From Methylobacterium persicinum (lineage in GTDB: Bacteria; Pseudomonadota; Alphaproteobacteria; Rhizobiales; Beijerinckiaceae), in the NCBI RefSeq assembly GCF_022179525.1, contig NZ_BPQX01000034.1:31594-95593 (forward strand): 64,000 bases of DNA, read 5' to 3'. Position 1 is the stretch's first letter; every line of letters begins with the position of its first letter. A program made the translations under genes and the position numbers. Shown piece by piece: positions 28,234 through 36,676 of the stretch. A model generated the notes under the pieces. That model was given only the letters and a program-made list of their open reading frames with translations. It was not told the origin of the DNA and did not search any database.

Positions 28234-29107
28234 GATCTTCTCGCCCGTCCGGCTGCCCGATTCCCGACCCGCGCCCGTGACCGGGGAGGGGCGGGGCGTG
28301 CGCACGGTCCTGATCGGGATCGCGGTCGCCTTCCTCGCGCTGTTCCTCGTCCTGCCCCTTGGGGCGGTGTTCGCGCAGGCCTTCGCCCACGGGATCGGGG
28401 CCTATCTCGACGCCTTCCGCGAGCCGGACGCCCTCTCGGCCATCCGCCTGACCCTGACGGTGGCGGCCATCGCCGTGCCGTTCAACCTCGTCTTCGGGGT
28501 GGCCGCCTCCTGGGCGATCGCCAAGTTCGAGTTCCCGGGCAAGACCTTCCTGATCACGCTGATCGATCTGCCCTTCTCGGTCTCGCCGGTGGTCTCGGGG
28601 CTGATCTACGTGCTGCTCTTCGGCAGCCAGGGCCTGTTCGGCGGCTGGTTGCAGGCGCACAACATCCAGATCCTGTTCGCCCTGCCGGGGATCGTGCTGG
28701 CGACGATCTTCGTCACCTTCCCCTTCGTCGCCCGGGAACTGATCCCGCTGATGCAGGAGCAGGGATCGTCGGAGGAGGAGGCCGCGCTCACCCTCGGCGC
28801 CTCCGGCTTCCATGCCTTCCGCACGGTGACCCTGCCCAACATCCGCTGGGGCCTGCTCTACAGTGTCCTGCTCTGCAACGCCCGCGCAATGGGCGAGTTC
28901 GGCGCGGTCTCCGTCGTCTCCGGCCACATCCGGGGACTGACGAACACGATGCCTCTCCACGTGGAGATCCTCTACAATGAGTACAACTTCGTCGCCGCTT
29001 TCGCTGTCGCCTCGCTCCTCGCAGCCCTCGCCCTTGTCACCCTCGTCGTCAAATCCGCCCTCGAATGGCGTTTCAGCGACGACCTCGCGGCTGGTCGGCG
29101 GCACTGA
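28226..29107 (+). CDS. cysW: Sulfate ABC transporter permease CysW
   Basis: A 293-residue permease with six helices, paralogous to CysT. Its EAA loop is '[27 protein letters not shown]' followed by '[21 protein letters not shown]', the CysW hallmark. The start codon lies inside the cysT stop region (8-base overlap). Its own 3' end overlaps the start of cysA by 131 bases if the cysA start at 28977 is right. Confidence 0.93.
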   Translation: MSEIFSPVRLPDSRPAPVTGEGRGVRTVLIGIAVAFLALFLVLPLGAVFAQAFAHGIGAYLDAFREPDALSAIRLTLTVAAIAVPFNLVFGVAASWAIAKFEFPGKTFLITLIDLPFSVSPVVSGLIYVLLFGSQGLFGGWLQAHNIQILFALPGIVLATIFVTFPFVARELIPLMQEQGSSEEEAALTLGASGFHAFRTVTLPNIRWGLLYSVLLCNARAMGEFGAVSVVSGHIRGLTNTMPLHVEILYNEYNFVAAFAVASLLAALALVTLVVKSALEWRFSDDLAAGRRH

Positions 29108-30149
29108 GCGCGCCTCGACGGCGATCCGCGTCGAGGACGTCTCGAAGACCTTCGACACGGCGGCCGTCCTGCACGACCTCTCCCTCGACGTGCGGGCGGG
29201 GGAGCTGCTGGGCCTCCTCGGTCCCTCGGGCTCGGGCAAGACGACGCTGCTGCGGATCATCGCCGGGCTCGATGCGCCGGACCGGGGCCGCATCCTGTTC
29301 GGGGGCGACGACGCCACCGGCCTGCCGGTGCAGGAACGGGCGGTGGGCTTCGTGTTCCAGCACTACGCCCTGTTCAAGCACATGAGCGTGGCCGACAACA
29401 TCGCCTACGGCCTCAACGCCCGCCGCCGGGCGGAGCGCCCGGCCAAGGCCGAGATCAAGCGCCGGGTGGGCGATCTCCTCGACCTGATCCGCCTCTCGGG
29501 CTTCGGCGACCGCTACCCCTCGCAGCTCTCAGGCGGCCAGCGCCAGCGGGTGGCGCTCGCCCGGGCGCTGGCCGTGGAGCCCCGCGTCCTCCTGCTCGAC
29601 GAGCCCTTCGGCGCCCTCGACGCCCAAGTGCGGAAGGATCTGCGCCGCTGGCTGCGGGAGATCCACGACCGCACCGGCCAGACCACGATCTTCGTCACCC
29701 ACGATCAGGACGAGGCCTTGGAACTGTCCGACCGGGTGGCGGTGCTGGACCGCGGCCGGCTGGAGCAGGTCGGCACGCCGGACGAGGTGCAGGAGAACCC
29801 GGTCTCGGCCACCGTGCTGAAGTTCTTGGGCGATTCCGTCGAGGTCGAGGCCATCGCCGAGGGCGGGCGGGTCCTGGTCCGGGGCCGGGAGACCCCGGTC
29901 GCGGCCCCGGCCGGGATCATCGGTCCGGTGAAGCTCTACGTGCGCCCCTGGCAGCTCCAGCTCGTGGAGCTCGACGCCGCCCATCTCTCGGGCGTGGTGC
30001 GCTCCTCCTACCGCAGCCAAGGCCGGCAGCGGATCGAGGTCGAGGAGGCGGGGGGGCAGATCCTCGCCGTGGAGGATTTCGACGGCGTCCGCTACGCCCC
30101 CGGCCATCCGGTGGGCCTGCGGATCAACGGAGGATACGTGTTCGGCTAG
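28977..30149 (+). CDS. cysA: Sulfate ABC transporter ATPase CysA
   Basis: A 390-residue ATPase with Walker A '[12 protein letters not shown]', Q-loop '[12 protein letters not shown]', signature '[15 protein letters not shown]', Walker B '[13 protein letters not shown]' and the H-loop 'VTHDQDEA'. A C-terminal TOBE domain follows. It powers sulfate import by CysTW. The only in-frame ATG is at 28977, which has GGAG 10 bases ahead. It adds a Ser/Pro-rich leader of about 40 residues and overlaps cysW by 131 bases. A non-ATG start closer to '[13 protein letters not shown]' (about 29110) is the alternative and would give the usual length. Confidence 0.9.
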   Translation: MSTTSSPLSLSPRSSQPSPLSPSSSNPPSNGVSATTSRLVGGTERASTAIRVEDVSKTFDTAAVLHDLSLDVRAGELLGLLGPSGSGKTTLLRIIAGLDAPDRGRILFGGDDATGLPVQERAVGFVFQHYALFKHMSVADNIAYGLNARRRAERPAKAEIKRRVGDLLDLIRLSGFGDRYPSQLSGGQRQRVALARALAVEPRVLLLDEPFGALDAQVRKDLRRWLREIHDRTGQTTIFVTHDQDEALELSDRVAVLDRGRLEQVGTPDEVQENPVSATVLKFLGDSVEVEAIAEGGRVLVRGRETPVAAPAGIIGPVKLYVRPWQLQLVELDAAHLSGVVRSSYRSQGRQRIEVEEAGGQILAVEDFDGVRYAPGHPVGLRINGGYVFG

Positions 30150-30221
30150 GAGCGGAGCCTCGGCACGTGTGGCCGACAAGCCTCATCCCTCAGCCGACTC
30201 ACGAAAAACTGCGCATTCCGC

Positions 30222-30248
30222 TGAACAGAACGAATTGTCGCGGCGTTT
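30222..30248 (+). promoter_or_regulatory. Possible EcfG general-stress promoter
   Basis: TGAAC (30222-30226), a 17-base spacer, then CGTTT (30244-30248) approach the alphaproteobacterial EcfG consensus GGAAC-N16/17-CGTT, with one mismatch in the -35. It is 47 bases before the DUF3309 gene, a type of small membrane peptide often under stress control. The call rests on motif match only. Confidence 0.35.
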
Positions 30249-30295
30249 GAACGGTCACGCTCGCCACACTGCGACCGTTCGGAGACCGCACAGTT

Positions 30296-30451
30296 ATGTC
30301 CCTTGTCACCATCCTCCTCATCATCCTGATCATTCTCGCCTTCGGCGGCGGCGGCTTCCTCGGCGGCGGCGCCTATCGCGGGCCGGGCTTCGGCCTGGGC
30401 GGCATCCTGCTCATCGTCCTGATCGTCCTGCTGGTGACCGGGCGGCTCTGA
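30296..30451 (+). CDS. DUF3309 small membrane protein
   Basis: A 51-residue peptide, 'MSLVTILLIILIILAFGGGG', with a glycine-rich loop and a second hydrophobic helix 'GLGGILLIVLIVLLVTGRL'. This two-helix pattern with an aromatic/glycine turn is DUF3309, a family of very short inner-membrane proteins of unknown function common in Rhizobiales. GGAG lies 12 bases before the ATG. A perfect hairpin follows the stop, so it forms its own unit between cysA and the MFS gene. Confidence 0.8.
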   Translation: MSLVTILLIILIILAFGGGGFLGGGAYRGPGFGLGGILLIVLIVLLVTGRL

Positions 30452-30459
30452 CGCGACAG

Positions 30460-30485
30460 GCATCCCCCGCCCCGGCGGGGGATGC
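30460..30485. terminator. 12-bp perfect hairpin after the DUF3309 gene
   Basis: GCATCCCCCGCC (30460-30471) pairs with 30474-30485 across two bases. It begins 8 bases after the DUF3309 stop. No T tract is present, so strength as an intrinsic terminator is uncertain. The stretch from here to 30655 shows nothing else. Confidence 0.6.
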
Positions 30486-30655
30486 TGCGGCCAAAGCCGA
30501 AAGAGTCTAAGCCCGACAGGGGCTGGGTTCTGTCAACGGACCCGGGCTTCCGGACCATGCCGCTGTCGCGAGTTCCGCTCGCCACGGTGGCATCAGGGGC
30601 GGGGGCCAGTTCGGCGCGCCGGGATGGTCGCGCACGAACACCAGGGAGGACGACG

Positions 30656-32005
30656 ATGACCGCAGGCAACGCCCTGCTGCGCGAGGATGCCAAGGCGAGC
30701 TGGCATGCGGGCCTGACCCGGCGCCACTGGCGCATCCTCTGGGGCAGCTATCTCGGCTGGATCTTCGACGGCTACGAGGCCGTGGCCCTCGTCTACGCCC
30801 TGCGCCCGGCGCTCGGCACGATCCTCACCCCGGAACAGGCGCAGACGCCGGCCTTCTATGTCGGGGCGGCCATCGGCATCACCCTGCTCGGCTGGGGGCT
30901 GGGCGGCCTGCTCGGGGGCATCGCCGCCGACTATATCGGCCGCAAGCGGATGATGATGATCTCCATCCTCGGCTACGCGGTGTTCACGGGGCTCACCGCC
31001 TTCGCGGAGAGCTTCGTCCAGCTCGCGGCGCTCCGCTTCATCACCGGGCTCGCTATCGGATCGGAATGGTCCACCGGCATCGCCCTGGTGGCCGAGACCT
31101 GGCCGAACAAGGCCCGGCCCAAGGGCTGCGGATTCCTGCAATCGGGCTTCGGCGGCGGCGCGGTGCTCGCGGCCATCGTTTGGGCGGTGCTGGCGGCCAC
31201 CAACCCCCTGGGCAACGAATCCTGGCGGATCATGTTCGCGCTCGGCGCGCTGCCGGCCTTCGTCTGCCTGTACCTCCGCCGGGCGCTGGAGGAATCCGAG
31301 CAGTGGATGCAGGCCCTCAAGGAGCAGCGCTGGGCGGCCACCGCCGAGGATGCCGGCCACGCCCCCAAGAGCGCCCAGCGCCCCTTCACCCTGGCAGAGA
31401 TCTTTCGCGAGAAGGAGAGCCGGCGGCGGGTGCTGCTCGCCACCGCCATGTCCTTCGCCACGACGGTGGGTTGGTGGGCGGTCTCGTCCTGGCTGCCGGC
31501 GTACACGGAGGGTCTGGCCAAGGTGGCAGGCGAGCCGGCCAACGTCTGGGGGCCGCGGATGGGCATCGTCTACAATGTCGGCGCCATCACCGCCTACGTC
31601 GTCTCGGGCTTCGTTGCCGACGCGATCGGCCGGCGGCCTTTCCTGATCCTCACCTATCTCGGCTGCATCGCCACGTCGCTCGCCTGCTACCTCTGGCACG
31701 GCGGGCTGATGCCGTTCATGGCGCTTGCCTTCCTGAACGGCTTCTTCACCCTGGGCTTCGCCTTCTCGTGGATGGCGATCTACCTCGTGGAGCTGTTCAC
31801 TCCGGCGGTGCGGGCGACGGCGGCGAGCTTCGTGTTCAACGGCGCGCGGCTCATCGCGTGGGTCTTCCCGATCATCGCCGGAGAGATCGTCACCCGCTTC
31901 GGCGGCGTGGCCGCGGCGGCGCTGACCCTGTCGAGCGTCTACGTCATCGGCCTGATCGTGCCGTGGTTCATGCCCGAGACCACGGGCCAGCCCCTGCCGG
32001 AGTGA
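30656..32005 (+). CDS. MFS transporter, metabolite:proton symporter type
   Basis: A 449-residue, 12-helix inner-membrane transporter. The loop 2-3 motif 'GGIAADYIGRKRMMMIS' and 'LRFITGLAIGSEWSTGIALVAETWP' match the metabolite:H+ symporter/sugar-porter side of MFS, including carriers of carboxylates and aromatic acids. 'WGSYLGWIFDGYEAVALVYAL' in helix 1, with an acidic residue, also fits. The substrate is not evident. The ATG at 30656 has an excellent agggagga ribosome site; upstream in-frame codons are ignored for that reason. It stands alone and is followed by a dispersed repeat. Confidence 0.85.
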   Translation: MTAGNALLREDAKASWHAGLTRRHWRILWGSYLGWIFDGYEAVALVYALRPALGTILTPEQAQTPAFYVGAAIGITLLGWGLGGLLGGIAADYIGRKRMMMISILGYAVFTGLTAFAESFVQLAALRFITGLAIGSEWSTGIALVAETWPNKARPKGCGFLQSGFGGGAVLAAIVWAVLAATNPLGNESWRIMFALGALPAFVCLYLRRALEESEQWMQALKEQRWAATAEDAGHAPKSAQRPFTLAEIFREKESRRRVLLATAMSFATTVGWWAVSSWLPAYTEGLAKVAGEPANVWGPRMGIVYNVGAITAYVVSGFVADAIGRRPFLILTYLGCIATSLACYLWHGGLMPFMALAFLNGFFTLGFAFSWMAIYLVELFTPAVRATAASFVFNGARLIAWVFPIIAGEIVTRFGGVAAAALTLSSVYVIGLIVPWFMPETTGQPLPE

Positions 32006-32074
32006 GGGCGGAAACGCTTTGTCCCGGCTCCCGGGGAGCGTTGCGGAACCCGGACGGGCCCTCGGATCCCCCGG

Positions 32075-32169
32075 TCGTCTTTGCGAGCGTCAGCCAAGCA
32101 ACCCAGGGCAGCGGGACGGTCCGAGGCCGTGGCGGATGCCGGGATTGCTTCGCTCCGCTCGCAAAGACG
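32075..32169. repeat. Dispersed repeat, 'gaagCAATCCAg' family
   Basis: The arms cgtctttgcgagcg / cgctcgcaaagacg enclose ccaagcaacccaggg / ccgggattgcttcg. It lies between the convergent MFS and trcR genes. The rest of 32006-32252 holds no gene. Confidence 0.8.
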
Positions 32170-32252
32170 GAGTCGGCAGCCGGGGGATGGTCAGGGGCGC
32201 CGCATCCCGCAACGCCCCCGCAGGACGGGGAGAGGGGAAGACCCGCGCTCCC

Positions 32253-32963
32253 TCACTCCTCGTCGTCGTCCTCGTCCTGGTGCCGGCCCTTGAGCTTGGC
32301 GAAGACCGAGTCGGCGTCGAGCCGCTCGTCGCGGCCACCGCGCGCGTCATCGGCCTCGTGCTCCGGCTCGCGCTGGGTCGAGACCTCGGTGGGCAGGAGC
32401 GAGGCGCCGCCCTCGGCGGCCAGCGCCGCCGGACGGTCGGCGGCCGCCTTCTGCACCTCGAAGTCGAGGTTGATCTGGGTGGTCAGGCCCAGCGTCACCG
32501 GATCGAGGGGCTGCAGCGAGCCCGAATTCCAGTGGGTGCGCTCGCGGATCTGCTGGATCGTCGACTTGGTGGTGCCGACGAGGCGGATGATCTGCGCGTC
32601 CTTCAACTCGGGGTGGTTGCGCAGCAGCCAGAGGATGGCATTCGGCCGGTCCTGGCGGCGGGAGAGCGGCGTGTAGCGCGGACCCTTGGTGGTGCGCTTC
32701 ACCTCCGGCAGCTTCACCTTCGAGACGGCGGGCTTCAGCTTGTAGTGCGGAGCTTTCTGCGCCTTCTCGATCTCGTCCCGGGTGAGCTGGCCGGTGGTGA
32801 TCGGGTCGAGGCCCTTGATGCCCGCCGCGACCTCGCCGTCGGCGATGCCCTTCACCTCCAGCGGGTGCAACTTGCAGAAGTCGGCGATCTGCTCGAAGGC
32901 GAGCGACGTGTTCTCGACCAGCCAGACGGCGGTCGCCTTGGGCATCAGCGGACCCTGGGACAT
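32253..32963 (-). CDS. trcR: Cell-cycle transcriptional regulator TrcR (DUF1013)
   Basis: A 236-residue protein of the alphaproteobacterial DUF1013 family, which has been linked to cell-cycle transcription through contacts with RNA polymerase. 'MPKATAVWLVENTSLAFEQIADFCKLHPLEVKGIADGEVA' is an HTH-like opening. 'RQDRPNAILWLLRNHPELKDAQIIRLVGTTKSTIQQIRERTHWN' is a second HTH. The acidic tail ends in a run of Asp and Glu. The start at 32963 ('MSQGPLMPKA') follows the family pattern. A TATATA element upstream on the same strand (about 33078-33083) may be its -10. Confidence 0.88.
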   Translation of the reverse strand: MSQGPLMPKATAVWLVENTSLAFEQIADFCKLHPLEVKGIADGEVAAGIKGLDPITTGQLTRDEIEKAQKAPHYKLKPAVSKVKLPEVKRTTKGPRYTPLSRRQDRPNAILWLLRNHPELKDAQIIRLVGTTKSTIQQIRERTHWNSGSLQPLDPVTLGLTTQINLDFEVQKAAADRPAALAAEGGASLLPTEVSTQREPEHEADDARGGRDERLDADSVFAKLKGRHQDEDDDEE

Positions 32964-33128
32964 CTCTTCACGCGGCTCCAACCTGGCGGAACGGGTCGGG
33001 CCGGACATCGGTCCGCGGGCTCCGGGAGGACCATCCCGGAGAAGACCCGTATCACGCTGGAAAAAGGGGGATGCCCGTATATAGGCCCCACCCTTCCGGC
33101 ACGCAATCGCCCCGAGGGGCCAGCGCGC

Positions 33129-34028
33129 TCACCCCCGGGCCTCCCCGGCCAGAAAATCCGCGACGATCCGCGAGACCTCCGGCGTGCGCAGGTAGCCATA
33201 GGACTTGTGGGTGTTCGGACGGCCGTCCGGGGCGCGGTAGGCGTTCACCACCGGCACGTCGCGGATCCGCACGCCGGCTCCGTTCGGCGACACGATCCCG
33301 CCGAGATCCTCGCCCACGGTGGCGATGTCGTTCCGGTCCATGAGGTTGGCCCAGGCCGTCACCGAGCGGGGCACGGACAGGTCGCCGTGCTCGGCCTCGA
33401 GCGTCAGCTTCACCTCCGCGAGGCCGAAGGGCGAGCCGAGGGTGACGAGGTGCACCGGCCCCGCCACGGCGCCGTCCCGCTCGGCCAGCCGCAGCACGTC
33501 GTAGGCGATGAGCCCCCCCATCGAATGGGCGAGGAGCAGGATCGGCCCGTCCCGGTGGCGCGCCAGGGCCTTGCGCAGGCGGTCCCGGGCGGCCCGGCAG
33601 AATTGTGGGTCGTCGTGGTAGCCCCAGAGGTCGTCGAGGCGGTATTCGAGGATCGCGTCATCCACCGGAGTCAGGCCGACGGCCTCCTCCAGGGTGGCGA
33701 GGCCCCGGTAGATCCGGTCGGTCAGGGTCGGCTTGGCCCGTTCCGGCTCCCCGGCGGGGCTAGGGAAGGGGCCAAGGCCGTCATCGGGCTGGTAGGGCTC
33801 GCGATTCTCCCCGTTGCGCAGGGGCTCGGCATAGCGCAGGTCCGCCCAGTAGACGAACTCGAGGGGCACGGCGTCGTCGCGGCCGAGGTTGCGCCGCAGC
33901 CCCTCCTGGACGGCTTCGGCCCACCATCCGGCCTTCTCCTCGCGGGGCGGCTTGTTGGCGAGACCGTGGATTCCGACGATGCTGTTTCGGATAGCCGCCT
34001 CCCACGGCTCGGCCGCAGGGAGAATCAT
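33129..34028 (-). CDS. Alpha/beta hydrolase, lipase-like
   Basis: A 299-residue protein with 'SIVGIHGLANKPP' (oxyanion loop) and the nucleophile elbow 'LLLAHSMGGLIAYDVLRLAE', whose Ser is in the G/A-H-S-M-G motif. 'NDIATVGEDLGG' could supply the acid, and a His near 'RPNTHKSYGYL' the base. No signal peptide is visible, so it is cytoplasmic. It resembles PGAP1/triacylglycerol-lipase-type hydrolases, but the substrate is unknown. It lies downstream of prs on the same strand with about 50 bases between. Confidence 0.7.
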   Translation of the reverse strand: MILPAAEPWEAAIRNSIVGIHGLANKPPREEKAGWWAEAVQEGLRRNLGRDDAVPLEFVYWADLRYAEPLRNGENREPYQPDDGLGPFPSPAGEPERAKPTLTDRIYRGLATLEEAVGLTPVDDAILEYRLDDLWGYHDDPQFCRAARDRLRKALARHRDGPILLLAHSMGGLIAYDVLRLAERDGAVAGPVHLVTLGSPFGLAEVKLTLEAEHGDLSVPRSVTAWANLMDRNDIATVGEDLGGIVSPNGAGVRIRDVPVVNAYRAPDGRPNTHKSYGYLRTPEVSRIVADFLAGEARG

Positions 34029-34076
34029 GTAGATCAGACCGCCGCAGCCTGAACTGCGACAAAAATCCCAAAAAGA

Positions 34077-35021
<945 letters not shown>

Positions 35022-35178
35022 GCTGTCCCGTCCGTACGCGGCCCGCGCAACCAGCACGGACGCGGCCCCCGCCCCGCGGGTCCCGGGGCAGATCCATGAC
35101 GGGAGAGGCTCATATCAGCGAGGCCGAAGTGTCACAATGCCTTCATGGGCCCTTCGCACAGGGCAGGGGCCGGCGGCC

Positions 35179-35415
35179 TCAGACGCCCTGGGGCTCCAGG
35201 AGGCGGTGCAGGTGCACCACGAAGTAGCGGGTCTGCGCGCTGTCAACCGTGGCCTGCGCCTTGGCCCTCCAGGCGGCCTGGGCGGAGGCGTAGTCCGGAT
35301 AGATTCCGACGATGTCGAGATCCTTCACGTCGCGGAAGCGGACTCCGTCGAGATTCTCGAGCTCACCGCCGAATACGAGGTGGAGCCGCTGGTCGCTCTC
35401 GATCGTCGTGGCCAT
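35179..35415 (-). CDS. DUF4170 protein
   Basis: A 78-residue protein matching DUF4170 nearly end to end: 'LHLVFGGELENLDGVRFRDVKDLDIVGIYPDY', then 'AWRAKAQATVDSAQTRYFVVHLHRLL'. The family is small, cytoplasmic, and confined largely to alphaproteobacteria, with no known function. The aggagag ribosome site is strong. It lies upstream of prs on the same strand. Confidence 0.85.
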   Translation of the reverse strand: MATTIESDQRLHLVFGGELENLDGVRFRDVKDLDIVGIYPDYASAQAAWRAKAQATVDSAQTRYFVVHLHRLLEPQGV

Positions 35416-35546
35416 GATCTCTCCTGTCGCAGGCCCCGGCGGGGGCCGATTCGGAAGGCCTGTCCGCCGTGCCGGGGCATGCTCCTGCGCTCGCAGACGG
35501 CGCCGGGAGCGTCAAGCCTCGCCGGTGGATGGGTGGGGCGCAGGGC

Positions 35547-35644
35547 GGGGAGGGCAAGGAGGGGAGGGCAAGGAGGGGAGGGCAAGGCGGGGAGGGCAAG
35601 ACGGGGAGGGCAAGACGGGGAGGGCAAGACGGGGAGGGCAGGGC
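35547..35644. repeat. 14-bp tandem repeat array, about seven units
   Basis: The unit ggggagggcaagga/ac is repeated from 35547 to 35644. The first two units end gga, the third ggc, the next three gac, and the last is truncated. The array is intergenic, directly upstream (26 bases) of the start of the exported protein at 35671. Such purine-only arrays are prone to length change. Confidence 0.9.
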
Positions 35645-35670
35645 GTCCGGCCCGTGCTAGACTGGCGGCC

Positions 35671-36093
35671 ATGAGCCGTCGTCCCCCGCTCCTCGCCGCT
35701 CTCCTCTGCGCAAGCCTCCTCGGCGCGAACCTCCTCGGCGCCTGTCTGCCGGCCCAGGCCCAGCAGCCTCTCCGCCCGAAGGCGGGCGAGAAGGCCGCGG
35801 CGGACAAGGCGGCCCGGGGGCCGGCCCCGGCGGCGGTGATCGCCTGCCCCTCCGTCGCCAATTACCGGATGCTGATGCAGGCCGGCGCCACCGCGGCGGC
35901 GGCGACCCTCGCCGATCCGAAGGCCGACCATCTCGGCTGCGCCGCGCTCCCGCGCCAGCGGATCGGCGCCGTGGTCGACCGGGTGACCCTCGCCGGCCGC
36001 TCGTACGACTGCGCCGCGGTGAAGGACACCACCGTCTGCCACTGGGTCGAGGCGGGGACGCTCCCCGCGGCCGGGGCGCAGGGCTGGCGCTGA
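35671..36093 (+). CDS. Exported hypothetical protein, possible lipoprotein
   Basis: A 140-residue protein with a long signal sequence ('LLAALLCASLLGANLLGACLPAQAQ'). It can end at the lipobox LGAC or at a signal peptidase I site after AQA. The mature part has 'VIACPSVANYRMLM', 'HLGCAALPRQRIGAVVDRV', 'SYDCAAVKDTTVCHWVEAG': four cysteines that could form two disulfides. No family is recognised with certainty. Its promoter region overlaps or abuts the 14-bp tandem array, so its expression may vary with array length. Confidence 0.65.
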   Translation: MSRRPPLLAALLCASLLGANLLGACLPAQAQQPLRPKAGEKAAADKAARGPAPAAVIACPSVANYRMLMQAGATAAAATLADPKADHLGCAALPRQRIGAVVDRVTLAGRSYDCAAVKDTTVCHWVEAGTLPAAGAQGWR

Positions 36094-36121
36094 CGGCCCC
36101 CGGCGAAGGGGAGCGCTGGCG

Positions 36122-36337
36122 CTAGCGCAGGTACCCGCGGGCGCGCAGCTCGCGCTCCACCTCGGCCTCGAGGGCGGCGAGGGGGTTGTCGTTCATGGCG
36201 GCGGGGGGCCGGACGGGGCGCATGGGCGCCGGACGGGTGTCGAGGCCGGGCAGGATGGTGGGGCCGGCCGGGCCGCCCCGGGCGGTGAGACGCCGGAGCG
36301 CCTCGCGGGCGCGCGTCTTGAACACGCTGTGGAACAT
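36122..36337 (-). CDS. Small basic hypothetical protein
   Basis: A 71-residue protein, 'MFHSVFKTRAREALRRLTARG', with a Pro/Arg-rich middle and an acidic helix 'NPLAALEAEVERELRARGYLR' at the end. The ATG is preceded by cgagg. It lies 72 bases downstream of the selC tRNA on the same strand and could be read from the same transcript. No family is known to me, and it could be a chance frame in GC-rich DNA. Confidence 0.4.
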   Translation of the reverse strand: MFHSVFKTRAREALRRLTARGGPAGPTILPGLDTRPAPMRPVRPPAAMNDNPLAALEAEVERELRARGYLR

Positions 36338-36408
36338 CGTCGGCCTCGGGCGTCCGGTCTGTGAAATGCCGGGCGGGGCGCCGTGTTCCCGATCGCGGAT
36401 GAGGAGAA

Positions 36409-36501
36409 TGGCGGAAGCGGATGGGAATCGAACCCACCGTACGCTGTTGGCGTACCGCTGGTTTTGAAGACCAGGAGGGCCACCAGACCCCGTTCGCCTC
36501 C
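36409..36501 (-). tRNA. selC: tRNA-Sec (UCA anticodon)
   Basis: This is a 93-base tRNA with encoded CCA. The acceptor arm is 8 long (GGAGGCGA against CCGCTTCC, with one G-U and an A-C at the eighth position), followed by discriminator G and CCA. The D stem has 6 pairs (GGGGTC/GGCCCT, loop TGGT). The anticodon arm CTGGT-CTTCAAA-ACCAG gives anticodon UCA, which reads UGA. There is a long variable arm with the stem GTACGC/GCGTAC, and the T arm is GTGGG-TTCGATT-CCCAT. The 8+5 acceptor/T stack and 6-pair D stem are special to selenocysteine tRNA. It serves the UGA codon of fdoG. selA and selB are not adjacent. Confidence 0.95.
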
Positions 36502-36676
36502 GCCGACCGGCCTATGCGCCGGCTCACCTCCGGTCAAGGACGGACGCCGGGCCTGGGACCTGAGGCGTCAGTCGGACGCAGGCCGGAGGGGCGATCCGTT
36601 TCCTTGGGGCAAAACCCTTTCGCGCCGGGGCCGATTCGTATTAATTCCGCCACACTGTTGTGGCCCCGCACCACTC

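Noticed and set aside
32019-34052. 677-residue frame opposite trcR and the hydrolase
   Set aside because: An antisense shadow that runs over a dispersed repeat and two genes with recognised motifs.
35547-35644. CRISPR-like array
   Set aside because: The 14-bp units are directly contiguous with no unique spacers, and there are no cas genes.
36409-36501. Reading the type II tRNA as tRNA-Ser or tRNA-Leu
   Set aside because: The anticodon is UCA in a CTTCAAA loop, the acceptor has eight positions and the D stem six pairs; these belong to tRNA-Sec.
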